Positions 11,232 to 24,300 of a stretch of 64,000 nucleotides of DNA are shown here, one piece after another. Origin of the DNA: Mesorhabditis belari (taxonomy: Eukaryota > Nematoda > Chromadorea > Rhabditida > Rhabditidae); contig CAUEEP010000904.1 in NCBI GenBank assembly GCA_958450365.1, positions 496,001-560,000 of the forward strand. The letters run 5' to 3'. A program made the translations under genes and the position numbers. The notes under the pieces are model-generated. The model was not told where the DNA came from. It was given only the letters and a program-made list of their open reading frames with translations, and made no database searches. Positions within the stretch are counted from its first letter, which is position 1. Each line of letters opens with the position of its first letter.

Positions 11232-12445
11232 ATGAAAATTATTGATGATTTTAAGAGATCTAGTATCCGAATCTCTTAAGGACTTTGGGTAAATCTCTAA
11301 AATATTAAACAGGATGATTCAACCAGTTTCCAGGCCCTGTAAGCCAGGCGAGACAAGGCCTAGTTTCAGGTAGGATCGAGAGATAGTGGTCAGGCCTGCC
11401 TGGCCTGCTGTAAAGAGAGATCAGACCAGACCTGGCTTCTAGCCTTTCTCTGGAAAAGAACTTTTAGAAAAACCAAGATCTAACCATCTCTAAACACTGG
11501 TTTCTGAAACATTGGAAAACAGCTTATGCATAGGCAGCTAAACTGTCTAGAAAGCTTTTCGTTCCTTTTTTTACTTCTGTTTAAGACCAACAACTGCACC
11601 AATTGAATTATGGTTTGTTTCATTAAAAAAAGCCAAACATTTTGTTGCAAAATAACATTAAAACCGGTTTAAAATGTCTTATGTCTGGATTTTTTAAGAG
11701 CGAGATTTTGAAGTGACCAAAAATGACAATTTGGCTAAGGAAACCTATCTTAGTGCGAATAGAGAAAAGATAGAGCACAAAAAGTTTTGTATATATCTAA
11801 ATTTTTAGAAAAATTCGTTCAGCCAATTTCTTCGTAGAGATCTTTAAAGATTTTTACGAAAAACACGTGTCGAATTTGCTTTAAAGTGAACTAAAATTGA
11901 CTTAAAAAGATGGAAACTGAACAAGAAACACTTTTTGTTAGATTAATTGGTTAATTAATGCTTGGTAGAGCATGGTTTTTACAATTAGCTTCTAAATGAA
12001 ACGTTTGAACTCAAATTTGGGTTTGTTTCAATGCTCACCAAATCCCTCTGTCATGGTTCTAGATGCGTAAACAATAGCAAATCACGTTCCGATAAAGCAT
12101 TACCATATCTATTCTTTGAATGAGAAGTCTCGGGGAAAAACTCGTGAAAAGAACCAAACCAAAGTCGAACAAAAATCTGTAGCCTGATTGTTTTGATGGT
12201 ATTTTCCAATCACCAGAGACAAACATTTTTCAGGTAAAGCATTTCCATAAGCGTTTTCATAAAGTGAGCTTGTTTTCAAAACAAGTCTACCAGAAATTGT
12301 TGTAGGACGATTTTAAACGAAATACATTATCAATACACGCAGCTTTTTCTGTAATTTTTCTCATTTTTCTGATTCCGCAATATACCAGAATCTGAAAAGT
12401 TTTGAAGCTGAATCTGAAATTTTTTCTGAATCTCTGTTTTTGGTA
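11232..12445. other. Non-coding stretch with a mariner-MITE remnant
   Basis: No gene seen. At 11545-11585 the sequence CTGTCTAGAAAGCTTTTCGT resembles one end of the foldback at 57239-57512, so an eroded copy of that family probably lies here. Confidence 0.45.
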
Positions 12446-12575
12446 TCTTTGTCTCTTTATCTTTATCTTTGCCTCAGTATCTTTGTCTCAATATCTTTGC
12501 CTCAGTATTTTTACTTCAGTATCTTTGTCTCAATATCTTTGCCTCAGTATCTTTACCTCAGTATCTTTGCCTTGT
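12446..12575. repeat. 14-bp CT-rich tandem repeat
   Basis: Repeats of TATCTTTGCCTCAG and TATCTTTGTCTCAA in a 14-bp period. The open frames across it are side effects of the repeat. Confidence 0.8.
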
Positions 12576-12702
12576 TCTCTAAGGTCAATAGATGGTCAGA
12601 TTCAAGCCAGGGTCGTGGATATGACCTGGATCTGGAAAGTTATGAGTATGACCTTGTCTCGCCTGAACCGCCCGGTCCATGACTGGACCGTCATCAAATT
12701 AA

Positions 12703-13142
12703 TGCGCAAATTGGGGAGTGGGACATTTGCGCACCATTTTTGCGCTCATCAGCACACTTTTTTTTCGCGTTTTAAAAAAGCTCTAAAAAGCTAATATTAA
12801 TCAAATTCCCTTCGAAAAGTTGTTTTTCTGGCTAATTTTAGGGTGTAGAATCGAAATTTTGACATACCAGAGCTTGTGGAAGCAAACGGACGGAGTTATA
12901 CATGGGGAAAAATCGGCAATTTTCTGTAATTTGATCTACCCGTTTTATCTCACAAATTGGTTCCACAAGCTCTGATATGTCAAAATTTGAATTCTACACC
13001 CTAAAATTACCCAGAAAAACAACTTTTGAAAGGGAATTTGGTTAATATTAGCGTTTTAGAGCTTTTTTAAAGCGCTAGTAGTGTGCAAATGTCCCGGGTG
13101 CGCAAAAAAAAGGTCGCATCTGTCCCGCTTCCCGCAAATTGA
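12703..13142. mobile_element. Long foldback element (about 440 bp)
   Basis: The two halves, 12703-12915 and 12925-13142, are inverted copies. They share GACATACCAGAGCTTGTGGA against its complement at about 12958-12980, GGGTGTAGAATC against its complement near 13000, and G/C-rich outer ends. There is no coding capacity. It is probably a palindromic MITE. Confidence 0.85.
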
Positions 13143-14327
13143 TCTTTTGAAGCTCTGAATACTCTGAAAGACAAAAAGAAGGGTTTATAAGGATTTTTAT
13201 AGCACAATTTTAAACAGAATTCATTACGAATTTTTTCACCTAGCTCTTTTCATTTTTCCCAAAATTTGAAAGCTTTCTTGACCAATGATTTTTCTTTCAC
13301 CACAAAAATGACCACCTTCTTTGACCTTTCTTTGACCACCTCTTTTCACATAGCATTGAATGATGAATTGTATGAATGAATGTCATGCATTGAAATTCGA
13401 TTGTATGAATGAATGTCATGCACTGAAAAGGCTTTTAATATAAAGCAATTTTGAGTTTAAACTTTCAAGTATCTTAATTGGTCTGCTTAATAACAAATCA
13501 TTCAAAGTTTTGCCTTGTTTCCATTGTGAACAAGTGCAAGTAGCATAATTGCTTTATTTTTCAAAGCACTTATAATAAGTTTCTGTCTTTTTACAAACTT
13601 GTTGACGTTTTTATTTGAGTCAGTTTATCGGTGAAACCCTCGTCATTCTAGGCAAAGTCAGCCTAAATCCGACGTCCATTTTACTACCAGGATTATCGTT
13701 TATGATAGAGCTTGAATCGTTTATGATAGAGCTTGAAATAGCACAATGATGTGATGCTCTGGAGTCAATCCTCCATTAAAAATGTACTTTGATTGGTGAA
13801 AATGGTGAAAATCTTTGACTCAACTACTCGCGAAATCTACTTAACTTGTTCTTGGCCTAAAGTTGATCAAAACTTTTGATCAAGCAAGTGATATTATATA
13901 TCAAATCAAATTGATTTTATTGAACAGCTTGTCTTGTTATTTTAATTGTTGATCATCAAAATCCAGTTGCTTCAACTTTTAAATTCCCATTCCAATCTAG
14001 AGCTTAAACCTTGGAAAATTTGATTAGGAAAGTGATAAGAATTTAAATTTAAAGAAAATTTAAAGTCGTGTGAGGTCCAAAGAGTCCAGGATTTTATCTT
14101 GACCCTGACGAGTGAGTCTAAAAGATCGGTGATCTTTGTCTCTCCTGTCACAATCTTACACACAGTGCAATCTCGCTAGTAAACCGTATCGATTAAAGCT
14201 CACATCAGATAAGCTATTTAGTTACACATACTTAAAATATTAATCTTTGCCATATTCCTTCAGCAAATGCTAGACAAAAAGGTTTCATTGCATTCCCAAA
14301 ACGATTGGAAGACATTTGAAACGAGCC
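13143..14327. other. Non-coding stretch
   Basis: No supported gene. It holds a short two-copy repeat of ATTGTATGAATGAATGTCAT (13368-13425), a duplicated ATCGTTTATGATAGAGCTTG at 13694-13735, and generally AT-rich DNA. Confidence 0.5.
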
Positions 14328-14732
14328 CCGCCCCCTTGCCATTGGCAATCTAACTTTAAGCTCAAATTTCTTGGTGTTGAGCTGTTCAATTCAAATCGTT
14401 TTGTGCCAATCGACAGAGAAAGACTTGGCGCATCGAATGATATCAAGAATATTTAAATTGGATAGCCCAGCACCAAAATATTTGAGCTTAAAGTTAACTT
14501 GGTAAAAGAGGCGGATCCAGAAAGACCTTTTACACGCGCCCCTCCCCCTTGCCATTGACAATCCAACTTTGAGCTCCAATATCTTGGTGTTGAGCTGTTC
14601 GATTCAAATAGTTTTTGTACCAATCGACAGAGAAAGACTTGGCGCATCGAATGATATCAAGAATATTTAAATTGGATAGCCCAACACCAAGATATTTGAG
14701 CTTAAAGTTACATTGCCAATGGGAAAAGGGAC
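14328..14732. mobile_element. MITE family B, two tandem copies
   Basis: Two copies (about 14328-14503 and 14541-14732) share the core CCAATCGACAGAGAAAGACT. Each is flanked by inverted ends (CCATTGGCAATC..AACTTTAAGCTC against GAGCTTAAAGTTA..TTGCCAATGG). A third copy is at 61884-62080. No transposase. Confidence 0.82.
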
Positions 14733-15303
14733 ACGGCACGTATCTAATGTCCAGAACCCTTCCAAAACATCTGAAGTCCACGATTTCAATTTGACCTCAA
14801 GTCCAAAAGTTGGTTGATCGCTGTGCCTCCTCCATCACCTTTTCCCTCAAAAAACGGGATCGAATTCCACACCGGCTTTTCTTCTTTTTTTCATTTTTTT
14901 GAGATGAATGCGTGCCCATCTTCCCTAATACCGTTATCGTCTTCTTTTTCTTCTGAAAAAGAGCTGCTGTGTGCCCTTTTCTCCTTTCAGTTCAAATACG
15001 GGTAGACGGGATCCTTGTTTCCTTTTTCTTTTTCACCCCCAGTCACCCCTTCCAAAAAGCTCTCGCCACCGATAATTCCGCTTTTGTTTTACCATCTTTT
15101 TAAGCCGCCCTAGACTCGATTTTTAGCTCAATACCCGTGCTTTTGTTTTTATGTGATTGCGATTTGAATTTTGTTTTTGTTGTGAGCAGCTTTGATTCAG
15201 GTTCTCACGTAAAACTTTCAAAACTGATTTTTTTTTTTGAATTTTCACCTTGTTTTTGATTCAAATTTCCTGAGATTCAAATTTCAGTGATCAACTTGCA
15301 GTG

Positions 15304-18300
15304 ATGACCAAGCCAAATGGTGCTATGAATGGTCATGGTCCGATAAAACCAGATGATGACAAGGATAAACTACCCGAAGTTCACATCACAAGCCTCAATG
15401 GTTTGAGATTTTCTTGAATATTTGAACTTGACGAGTTTTACATTATATACAATTACATTAGACTTTTACATTAGACTTTGCAGTGCCTAGTTGAAGTTGC
15501 AGTGCTTAATGCAGTGTCTCGTTGAAGTTGCAGTGTTTAATGGAGTGTCTAGTTGAAGTTGCAGTGCTTAATGCAGTGCCTAGTTGAAGTTGCAGTGCTT
15601 AATGCAGTGTCTCGTTGAAGTTGCAGTGCTTAATGCAGTGCCTAGTTGAAGTTGCAGTGCTTAATGCAGTGTCTAGTTGAAGTTGTAGTGCTTAATGCAG
15701 TGCTTAATGCAGTCTAGTTGAAGTTGCGGTGCTTGATGCAGTGCCTAGTTGAAATAGTTTTCGCCAAGCGAATGGCAGTTTTACATTTGTGATTGATTGA
15801 TGAGATGATGAGGTATCGGAAAATAAAACATAACAAATAACATTTCAAAGAATGATAAGATTAAAAGATAAGATTAAAAATCGAAGATAAAGACGAAAAA
15901 GACAAAAAAGGCTTTAGATAAAGACGAAAAAGATGAACTACCGATCACTCATTACATCAAACATGGACATGAGGATCATGGTCATGAGAATGGTGGTTTT
16001 GATCCGGATGAATGCCCGGATGGGTTGAGATCGCCCGCGTTGAGTCGAAGAGGTTAGTCAAAAGACAATGGCTCTGAAAAGCTATTTCGATTCTAAAATA
16101 AACTCGAAGCTATTTCGATTCTAAAATAAACTCGAAAAAAGAAACCTTTCAATGCAATTAAATGCAAAATTACTTCCTCAAACTATTCCAATTTGAAAAA
16201 TGCTACCACTCTTTGCTTGCTTAAGCAGCCGCTTGCTTGCTTATCAGAATTGCCAGAATTGTCAGAATTTTACATAAACTCTACCAGAATTAAGTGCCTT
16301 ATTAGAATTTCACATAAACCCATTTTTGTTTTCAAAATCCATCCGCTATTTGTTCAAAAGCTTTTTTAAACAAATAGGAGATTTTTGAGCTTTCCTAAGC
16401 CTTATTCTTGTTTATGAATACCATTTCTTACTCTAATATCTAAATTTTACTCACTGATCTCATTCACAAACATTCAATATTTACTCGAGCTATCGTTTAG
16501 CTATCGTTCAAAAAGTAACCCAATTCCATATCCGATTGTAAAGCTGTAAAGTCACGTCATTCCTTTTTTATCGATTTGACCGAGTTTTTTGAGATCACTC
16601 TGGACAGTGATCGGCCAGAAGAAGAAGGTGGCGGGGGAGAAAAGGGGTAATTGATTTGAAGAGGGGAATAGATAAGCTTTCTATCAAACCGAGATTTATC
16701 ACAAGGCACTCCCGTGTGGCTCTCTGAAAAAAACGACCCATTTCACAGCTCATAAATTTGCACAAAAGAATGATTTGCAGTTTAACGCCAAAAAGTGAAG
16801 CTTGATCTTTGGCGAAAGCTTGAAGCTTGATCTTTGGCGAAATCTCAGATTATTCTAAGCACTCGGATTGTTCCAAAGATCACGCGAGATTTGAAATTGA
16901 ACAAAAACTTTTAGCATTGAATAGGTTAATCCTGTGAATCGTTTGGTTAAGGGATTAGAAGTTTCAAGTTTTCAAAGCTTTCAAAGCTTCCATTTCTTTT
17001 AAAGCTTTCAAAGCTTCCATGTCTTTCAAAGCTTTCAAAGCTTTCATGTCTTTCAAAGCTTTCAAATCCTGTAAATACTTTTAACATTGAATAGATTAAC
17101 ACAATAAGAAAGAAAAATGGAGTCTTTGGAGTCAAATGGAGTCATTCGTGAATAAAATGTTTGAAAGTAAAGTGAATTAACAAGAAAAGCTTAAGATCAA
17201 AGTTTTGAGTTAGTTTTTGAGTAAATGACGTTAGTTTTACTAGTTGAAATTTTGATTTAAGCTTCCAATAGCTTGAAAAAGTAAACTACAGTACTGGACA
17301 ATGAAATATCATATTTGATAAAAAGATCGTCACCTTCGCGCGTCTGTAACTCCCTTGTCTTTGAGTTTAAACTATTGGTGTTATACAATTTCTGAAAGCT
17401 CTTTTCAAGGGCTACACAATGGTAATATTAATATTTAGAAATACGGTAAAGACAAGGGAGTTACAGACGCGCGAAAGTGACGATCTTTTTTCAAATATGA
17501 CATTTCATTGTCCAGTAGTGTACGTCGCTTAAAACTCTGTCAAATATCTATGAATTGGTTAAATTGGTTAATAAAGTTAAGATTTCACTAGATTAAATAG
17601 ATTATTCAAAACCTATTCTTCTTTTCAATTTAAATCTTGTTTAAAACAAAAACTTTTACTAATACACCATGCTATAGCAATTAGCAATTTCAGGAACATG
17701 GATGAAAACAAGGTCTCGCAAGAATTCGATGAAATCGATCAAGTCAAGAGCCAGCTCGTTGCTCAGTTTGAAATCGATCAAAGACATGATGACCAAAGAA
17801 ACGATTATGACCATTTGGATTCAAGTCTAGAAATCTTGAGAGATTAAAAGCACAGCTAAATTCTAGAGCGCTTTACCGTTCCTTATTGCCGGACTTGGAT
17901 CAATTGGCGCAGGAGTGGCTCTAAATCAAGCACAACAGTTTGCATTGTTTGTGTAAGTCTTTAAATCTTAACCAACAATTGAGCATTGCTATTAAAATCT
18001 TGTTAAATTTTAGAAATATCCCGCAAATGATTGGCTTATCGACACCGATTATGGGATTGAAGGGAAATTTGGACATGACATTTGCTTCGAGATTAGCGAC
18101 AATGGTAAGTGGATTGGAAAATTTGGGGTTTTCGCTGTAACTACCGTATCTTTTCTAATAGAAGCACGGTCTTGAATCTTGAATTTCCAGCTTGAAGACA
18201 AGCTTGAGTTGTCTTAAAGTAAAAAATAGAAAAATAGATTATCTTAACATATTATTAGATTAAAAACCTAATAAAAATTATAAGAGATGAAAGTAAGAAA

Positions 18301-21300
18301 AGAATTAGAAAAATTTGGAAACCAAGGGAATTGAATCCTCGATCTTTAAGCCTTAAGCTTCGACCCTTCGCTTACCAGCCTAATATTTTACCACTGAGCT
18401 ATTTGCCCCTTCTTCGTCCACGAAAAAATAATAAACAAAACTCGGCCCGAACCCTGAGTCTTAAGCTTCGACCTTTCGCTTACCAGCCTAATATTTTACC
18501 ACTGAGCTATTGCTCCCATCTTTGCCCAAGAAGAAATAATAAACAAAAGGAAGAAGCTACTAATTTCCTATCCCACCTCATTGTATCTCAAAGCCGAGAG
18601 AAAACCGTGTGTTGCCCCGTAGCGAAATTAGAATATTAGATCTAATAGAAGCAACATAAAGACCCAATCGAAATTTCAATAGTCAACAATCGAAATCTTT
18701 CGAAATCTTGACTCTAGACCCCCTTGTGACCCCTCCATGGAGATTTCTAGATCTAATCTTCCTAATATACCATCGGCAGTGAAATTAAAAACATGTTTTT
18801 CATAATAATTCTAAATTTTTGATTCATGTCGTTCCCCTTACCTACTTTTTTGGTCGCTTTTGGGACATTGAAAAATAGAAGCACATGTGCTAGGGTGGCG
18901 GCAATGAAACCCGTCCTCACACATCTTTTCAAAAATAAAAAAGATTGCAAGCCTCAGCTAATAAGTGTTGTATACTGTTCAAAAGCCCTAAATCTCCTCT
19001 AAAAAATAGTGCAAAAAGATTAGGAATTGGATTGTTTGATTTGATTTGATTGATGATTGAAGACTTGCCAGCAGGCACAGGTACCCAGGTTGAGAATCAA
19101 CCTGCGGTTACTTTTGAACACGCAAGTCCCCAATAATCAATCCAATTCCTAATCTTTTTGCACTATTTTGTAGAGGAGATTTAGGGCTTTTGAACAGTAT
19201 ACAACACACTTATTGACTGTGGCTTGCAATCTTTTTATTTTAGAAAGAAAGGTGAGCGCTAGTTTCATTCCTACCACCCTAATAGAATCATTCCTACCAC
19301 CCTAATAGTAGAACCGAGCTTTTGGTAATGTAATGTAGGGTAATGTAAAGACATAAGCCAAGCCAGACCTTGGCTTCTAGCTTGCCCTAACCTTCTCTTC
19401 CCAGCAGCTTGTCTTACCTGACCTGGCAATCACCTGTCTTTTAGAGTCACCAGGGAAAGCTGGACACATGGAGTGGAATCAAGAAACGCGTGCCGATCAA
19501 CATGATGCTTGTGCAGGTAAATTTTTATAAAAATTACAAATCTTGCAATAAATCAACTCAAAATTTCAGGCTCAAGCCATCATCATCTCATTCTTTGCCA
19601 CCGCGATTACCTTGGCACTGTCAGCCATCCAGAATGCTTTGCACATTCAAGGAGCTCCATCGGTAAGGAAAATTCGAAGATTTGGAAAAAAATGTGGAAT
19701 TTTTAACTTTCAAATCAGTAGATTCTCTTTAGATGGACTCCCTTGGCTCACACATTCCATTGATGATCGCCACTGGTTTATTGACCATTTGCACATCGTG
19801 TGGAGTCATGGATACTGTCATGGCTACAATGGTCATTGTTTCTAGGTATCAAAATTATATTGTAACTTGGATAGTTCTTGATTTTTTTTTTGAAACATGA
19901 CGAAAACAAGAATTCAGACGCAAGAACGTGAATCCGGATAACATCACAGCGCCGATCGCGGCCTCGATGGGTGATCTGGCTTGCATGTGTTTGTTGGTGA
20001 GTAAAATGTTGTTAAAACTTGTAAACTTGTAAAAAAACAAGCACGCTAACTCACTTTTCCTGTTCATGATCAAAAAATGTAACTTTTTGCTCATTCAAAT
20101 TCGAGTTCATCAGATTTTTTTCTCAAAATCAGTTAATTGATTCAGTTAATTGATTCAGTTAATTGATTCAGTTAATTGATTTAGCTAACTGATTTAGCTA
20201 ACTGATTTAGCTAACTGATTCAGTTAACTGATTCAGTTAATTGATTCAGCTAACTGATTTAGCTAACTGATTCAGCTAACTGATTCAGTTAACTGAATCA
20301 GTTAATTGGTTCAGCTAACTAATTCAGAACTAATTCAGTTAACTGATTCTTTTACAGGTTGCCTATGGATCGGTTCTCTACATTCCCTATAATAGCAATG
20401 CCTCCTGGAAAATGGTTCCCTCAATAATCGTCATCATTGCCATCATCGGTCTCTGGCCTTTTTGGCTCTACAAATGTTTGCAAGATGAGAAATGTCGAGC
20501 TATGCTAAAAACTTCATGGTTTTCCTTGATTGCGTCGGCCGTGTTTTCAGCGTGAGTTTTTCCGAGATCCCCCTTTTTTTTCTTTGATTAGTTTCGACGC
20601 TTTTTGAACCCGGTCGCTTATCTCTGAATCTTTCTCGTTTTTGAAGACGCCGGATTATGGGATCATCTTGCTGGAATCTCTAAATTTTTTGCAGAAAGCA
20701 CAGAAAATATTCCGAAATTTTTGCTAAGAAAACGCGTTAGCTGTTTGGATTGATTAGACAGCAAAAATCGAGGCGTTTGAGACTTCAGAATTGGGAAAGA
20801 TTCAAGCTCTAAAGTTCATAAAATGACTTGATACATGGAGTGTCGTAAAACCTGATGAGTTTTAGAAAATATCGTATGTATCTACTATGCTTTTGGTTTG
20901 ATTATGTAAGAGTTCACAGAGGATATCGAAAAATGCAAAAGTCGATAGATTGAACAAAAATAGAGATGAGATTATTGTACAAAAAGTTCCCGGAATCGAA
21001 TCACGCATGCTTTTTTTAGGCGATCTTCTAGTTTGCTGACCAGATAACTTTGTTTTTTTTGAGTAATTGTTTTGTGTTTGCGTTTTATTCTATTAGTTTC
21101 TTCCTTAACATAATTATTTGGATGGCTCGCGCGAGGAATCTTCGACCAGCCATTTAGCGTCCACCGAAATCTGGAGTAGGAACGTTAGCAATCGCCAAAC
21201 TCCATTCCAAACAAATCGAAGCAACTCGCCATTCCAAAGAGCACCGTTTACTATTACCTTCAGCTTCAGCTGCAGAAGAGGATACGGAAGAGGATACCTT

Positions 21301-24300
21301 CAGCTTCGGCTGTAGAAGAGGATACGGAAGAGGATATCTTCAGCTTCAGCTGTAGAAGAGGATACGGAAGAGGATACCTTCAGCTTCAGCTGCAGAAGAG
21401 GATACCTTCAGCTTCAGCTGCAGAAGAGGATACCTTCAGCTTCAGCTGCAGAAGAGGATACCTTCAGCTTCAGCTGCAGAAGAAGATAGCTTACCGGTTC
21501 GGCAAACGATCGTCCACGTTCGAGACGGCCAAAAACAGCTACTACTCCAGGAATTGTGAAACGAATCCGAGAAAGAAGCCGCAGGGACCTAAGAAGGTCG
21601 ATGCGGGAAATGGCCTAAAGAGAGAAAATTTCCAAAGGATCTGTTCGTTTTGTTTACAAAAATCTGCACAAATATTCATACAAGATCCAAAAACCCACGG
21701 CTTAACCGACCGCATGATAGCGACTCGTTTGGACCGTTGCAAGAAGCTGCTTAAACGCTTCCCCACTCCGGCACGCGCCTCTTCAACGGTCGGACGAGTG
21801 TTTTTTCACTGTGGAGCAGTTTGTGAGCCACCAAAATGATCGGATTCTTGTAGGAAACATTAAACAAGCTTCTCAGAATGACAGAATTTCTTCTTGGACA
21901 GCTCACCCTCAGGCTATCATGGTTTTCGGAGCGATCACCGCTGATGGGAAGAGATCCCTTGTTTTCCTGGATCAGGAAGTCAAAGTGAATAGCCAAAACT
22001 ATCTGAATGATGTTTTAATGAAAAGTTTTTTCCCTGGGCTAATTCTAGCTTTAACGGACGCATTTGGACTTACCAGCAGGATTCTGCATCAGTTCACAAA
22101 ACTCGGATCGTTCAAGATTGGTGCCAGGCGGATTTCCCGGGGTTTATCGCGTCGACTGAATGACCTCCAAACAGACCGGATTTGAATCCGATTCGATATG
22201 GTCTATCATGAAGAGCAAGGCTTGTGCCACACGACATCTAAATTTCACTTTTCTGCGACGTGCTCTTGAGAAAGCTTGGGTCTCGATCCCGATCATATCC
22301 GTTTTCTTTTCTCGGCATTTTCTAAGAGACTCAAGGCCTGTATCAAAGAAAAAGGTATATTTGTAATCTGAATGTTGTTTATGTTGGGTCATTTCTGAAA
22401 ATAAATTATATAAACTTGCTCTTCAGTTCAATTTTAAGCTCTGCAAGCGTTTAAAATATCGATTTTGGGAACTTTTTACGCACCCTGTAGTTTTTGACTG
22501 TTTGGATTAAACGATCAAAGTAAACGTTTAAAGATTTGACAAAGATTTGAGGATTTCTTTCTTCAAAAATGTTCTGAAAGTTGCGAACATAAGAATATAG
22601 GCATTAGTGTATTTGTAATTTCAGATGTGGTGGTTTCATCTTGCAAATCTGTATCAACTCTTTCCCGGAGATGTCTCTCTATCAACCGTTGATGGCCGGA
22701 ATTGCCGGCAATCGAGTGGCCGTTCAGTCTTCCAGAATTGCCTCAAGACTCTTCACACATCATACTGTGAGTTTCTTAAATCAGCATAGCTTACTAGATC
22801 TAATTGATTCAATTTTAAAATCAATTTTGTCTAGTCCGGCGAGCTGCCAAAGGGAAATACTCTATGGAAGTACACGTCGGTGTTGAGATGTTACTTTTCA
22901 AAAGGTAAGCAACAGAATAAACTGCAGTAAGCTACTTGCGTAAGCTTGCGAGTACAATATTACAAAGTACACATGCGATAATACAAGTAAATTTCTTTTA
23001 GATGATGACTCAGGTGCTGCTAGACTTCTTTTGGCCACAGCCGTTCCGTTCCAGGTGAGTAAGAATGGAGAGTACAAAAGAGAGTACAAAAAGTCGAGTA
23101 CAAGAGAGAGTACAAAAGTAAGAGAAAGTAAGAGAGTACGAGTAAGAGAGTACAAAAGTCGGCTTTTGCTTAGTTTCCGGATATTTCGAACGGGTCGTCA
23201 GGCTTTGAAGGCCTATAACTTTGTCCAGAGATGATACTTTGACCAACTTTGTATATCATTGTACAGAGGACATTTCAGGCTTTCAAATGATACCAAATAG
23301 AGCTTGATTCGATAATCCAGTCCAAGAAAATCAGAGCCAACTCTGAGCAAATGAGACCTATTCAACTCAGGTGTCGTGTCACCTGGTTTTCATGGGAATG
23401 AATAATCCAGCCAAGCTCTATTTGGTATCATTTGAAAGCCTGAAATGTCCTCTGTACAATGATAGTCAAAATATCATCTCTGGACCAAGTTATAGGCCTT
23501 TAAAGCGTGATGACCCGTTCAAAATACCCAGCAACTAAGCAAGATCCCAAAAGTCTTTACCCCCTTAAAACTTCTGAAAAAGGCAAGCCAATTTGAATCT
23601 AGTTTTTTTCAGATGTGAATCCTTGTACCAGTATTTTTTAGGCAATTTTCGTCTCCTTGACCTATCTGGTTTCCTACTTGCTGCACAAAGCCGGTGTGAT
23701 CAATCCACTTCCGATGATCAATTGGCAATTCACTTTAGGATATCTCGCTGCCGCTTTTGTACAGGTAAGAAACATTTTAGCGATTTATTTTTTATTTTAT
23801 GGCTACCATACCGTTTCAGATTTTCATTCTCCTTTATTGCTGCCAATTCTTGGTGTTCGCGATGTGGCGGTATAAAGTGGATCCGGATTTACATTCGATT
23901 CCCATATTGACCGGTATGGGCGACTTATTTGGTGAGTGTTTAATTGGAAGACATTTTTAATCTAATAAGCTTCAAAAAATACTTGACTCTTTGGTGTAAA
24001 TGCAAGATTTAAAAGAGAAAAAAAAGCGCCAGGTAACTAAGTCTTGGCTGGGATGGGTCTTGGCGGGGATAGGAACCAAATAGTCCCTTTATCCACAGAT
24101 TTTGTACATTTTATCTACAGATTTGGTTCCTTTTTAATATAATATAGATTTAGTTACTTTTATATATAGATTTGGTCCTTTAATCTACAGATTTTGTTGC
24201 TTTTATAGCAACAAATGCGATGGAAAAACCCTGCTACTACTAAGCTACTAAAGCAATCACACGTCAACCTGTTTTTTGAATTTACAAAAATGTATCAGCT

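Noticed and set aside
18310..18545. Two tRNA genes on the minus strand
   Set aside because: A-box regions are convincing, but there is no complete cloverleaf, and the second copy has no clear B box; more likely SINE heads.
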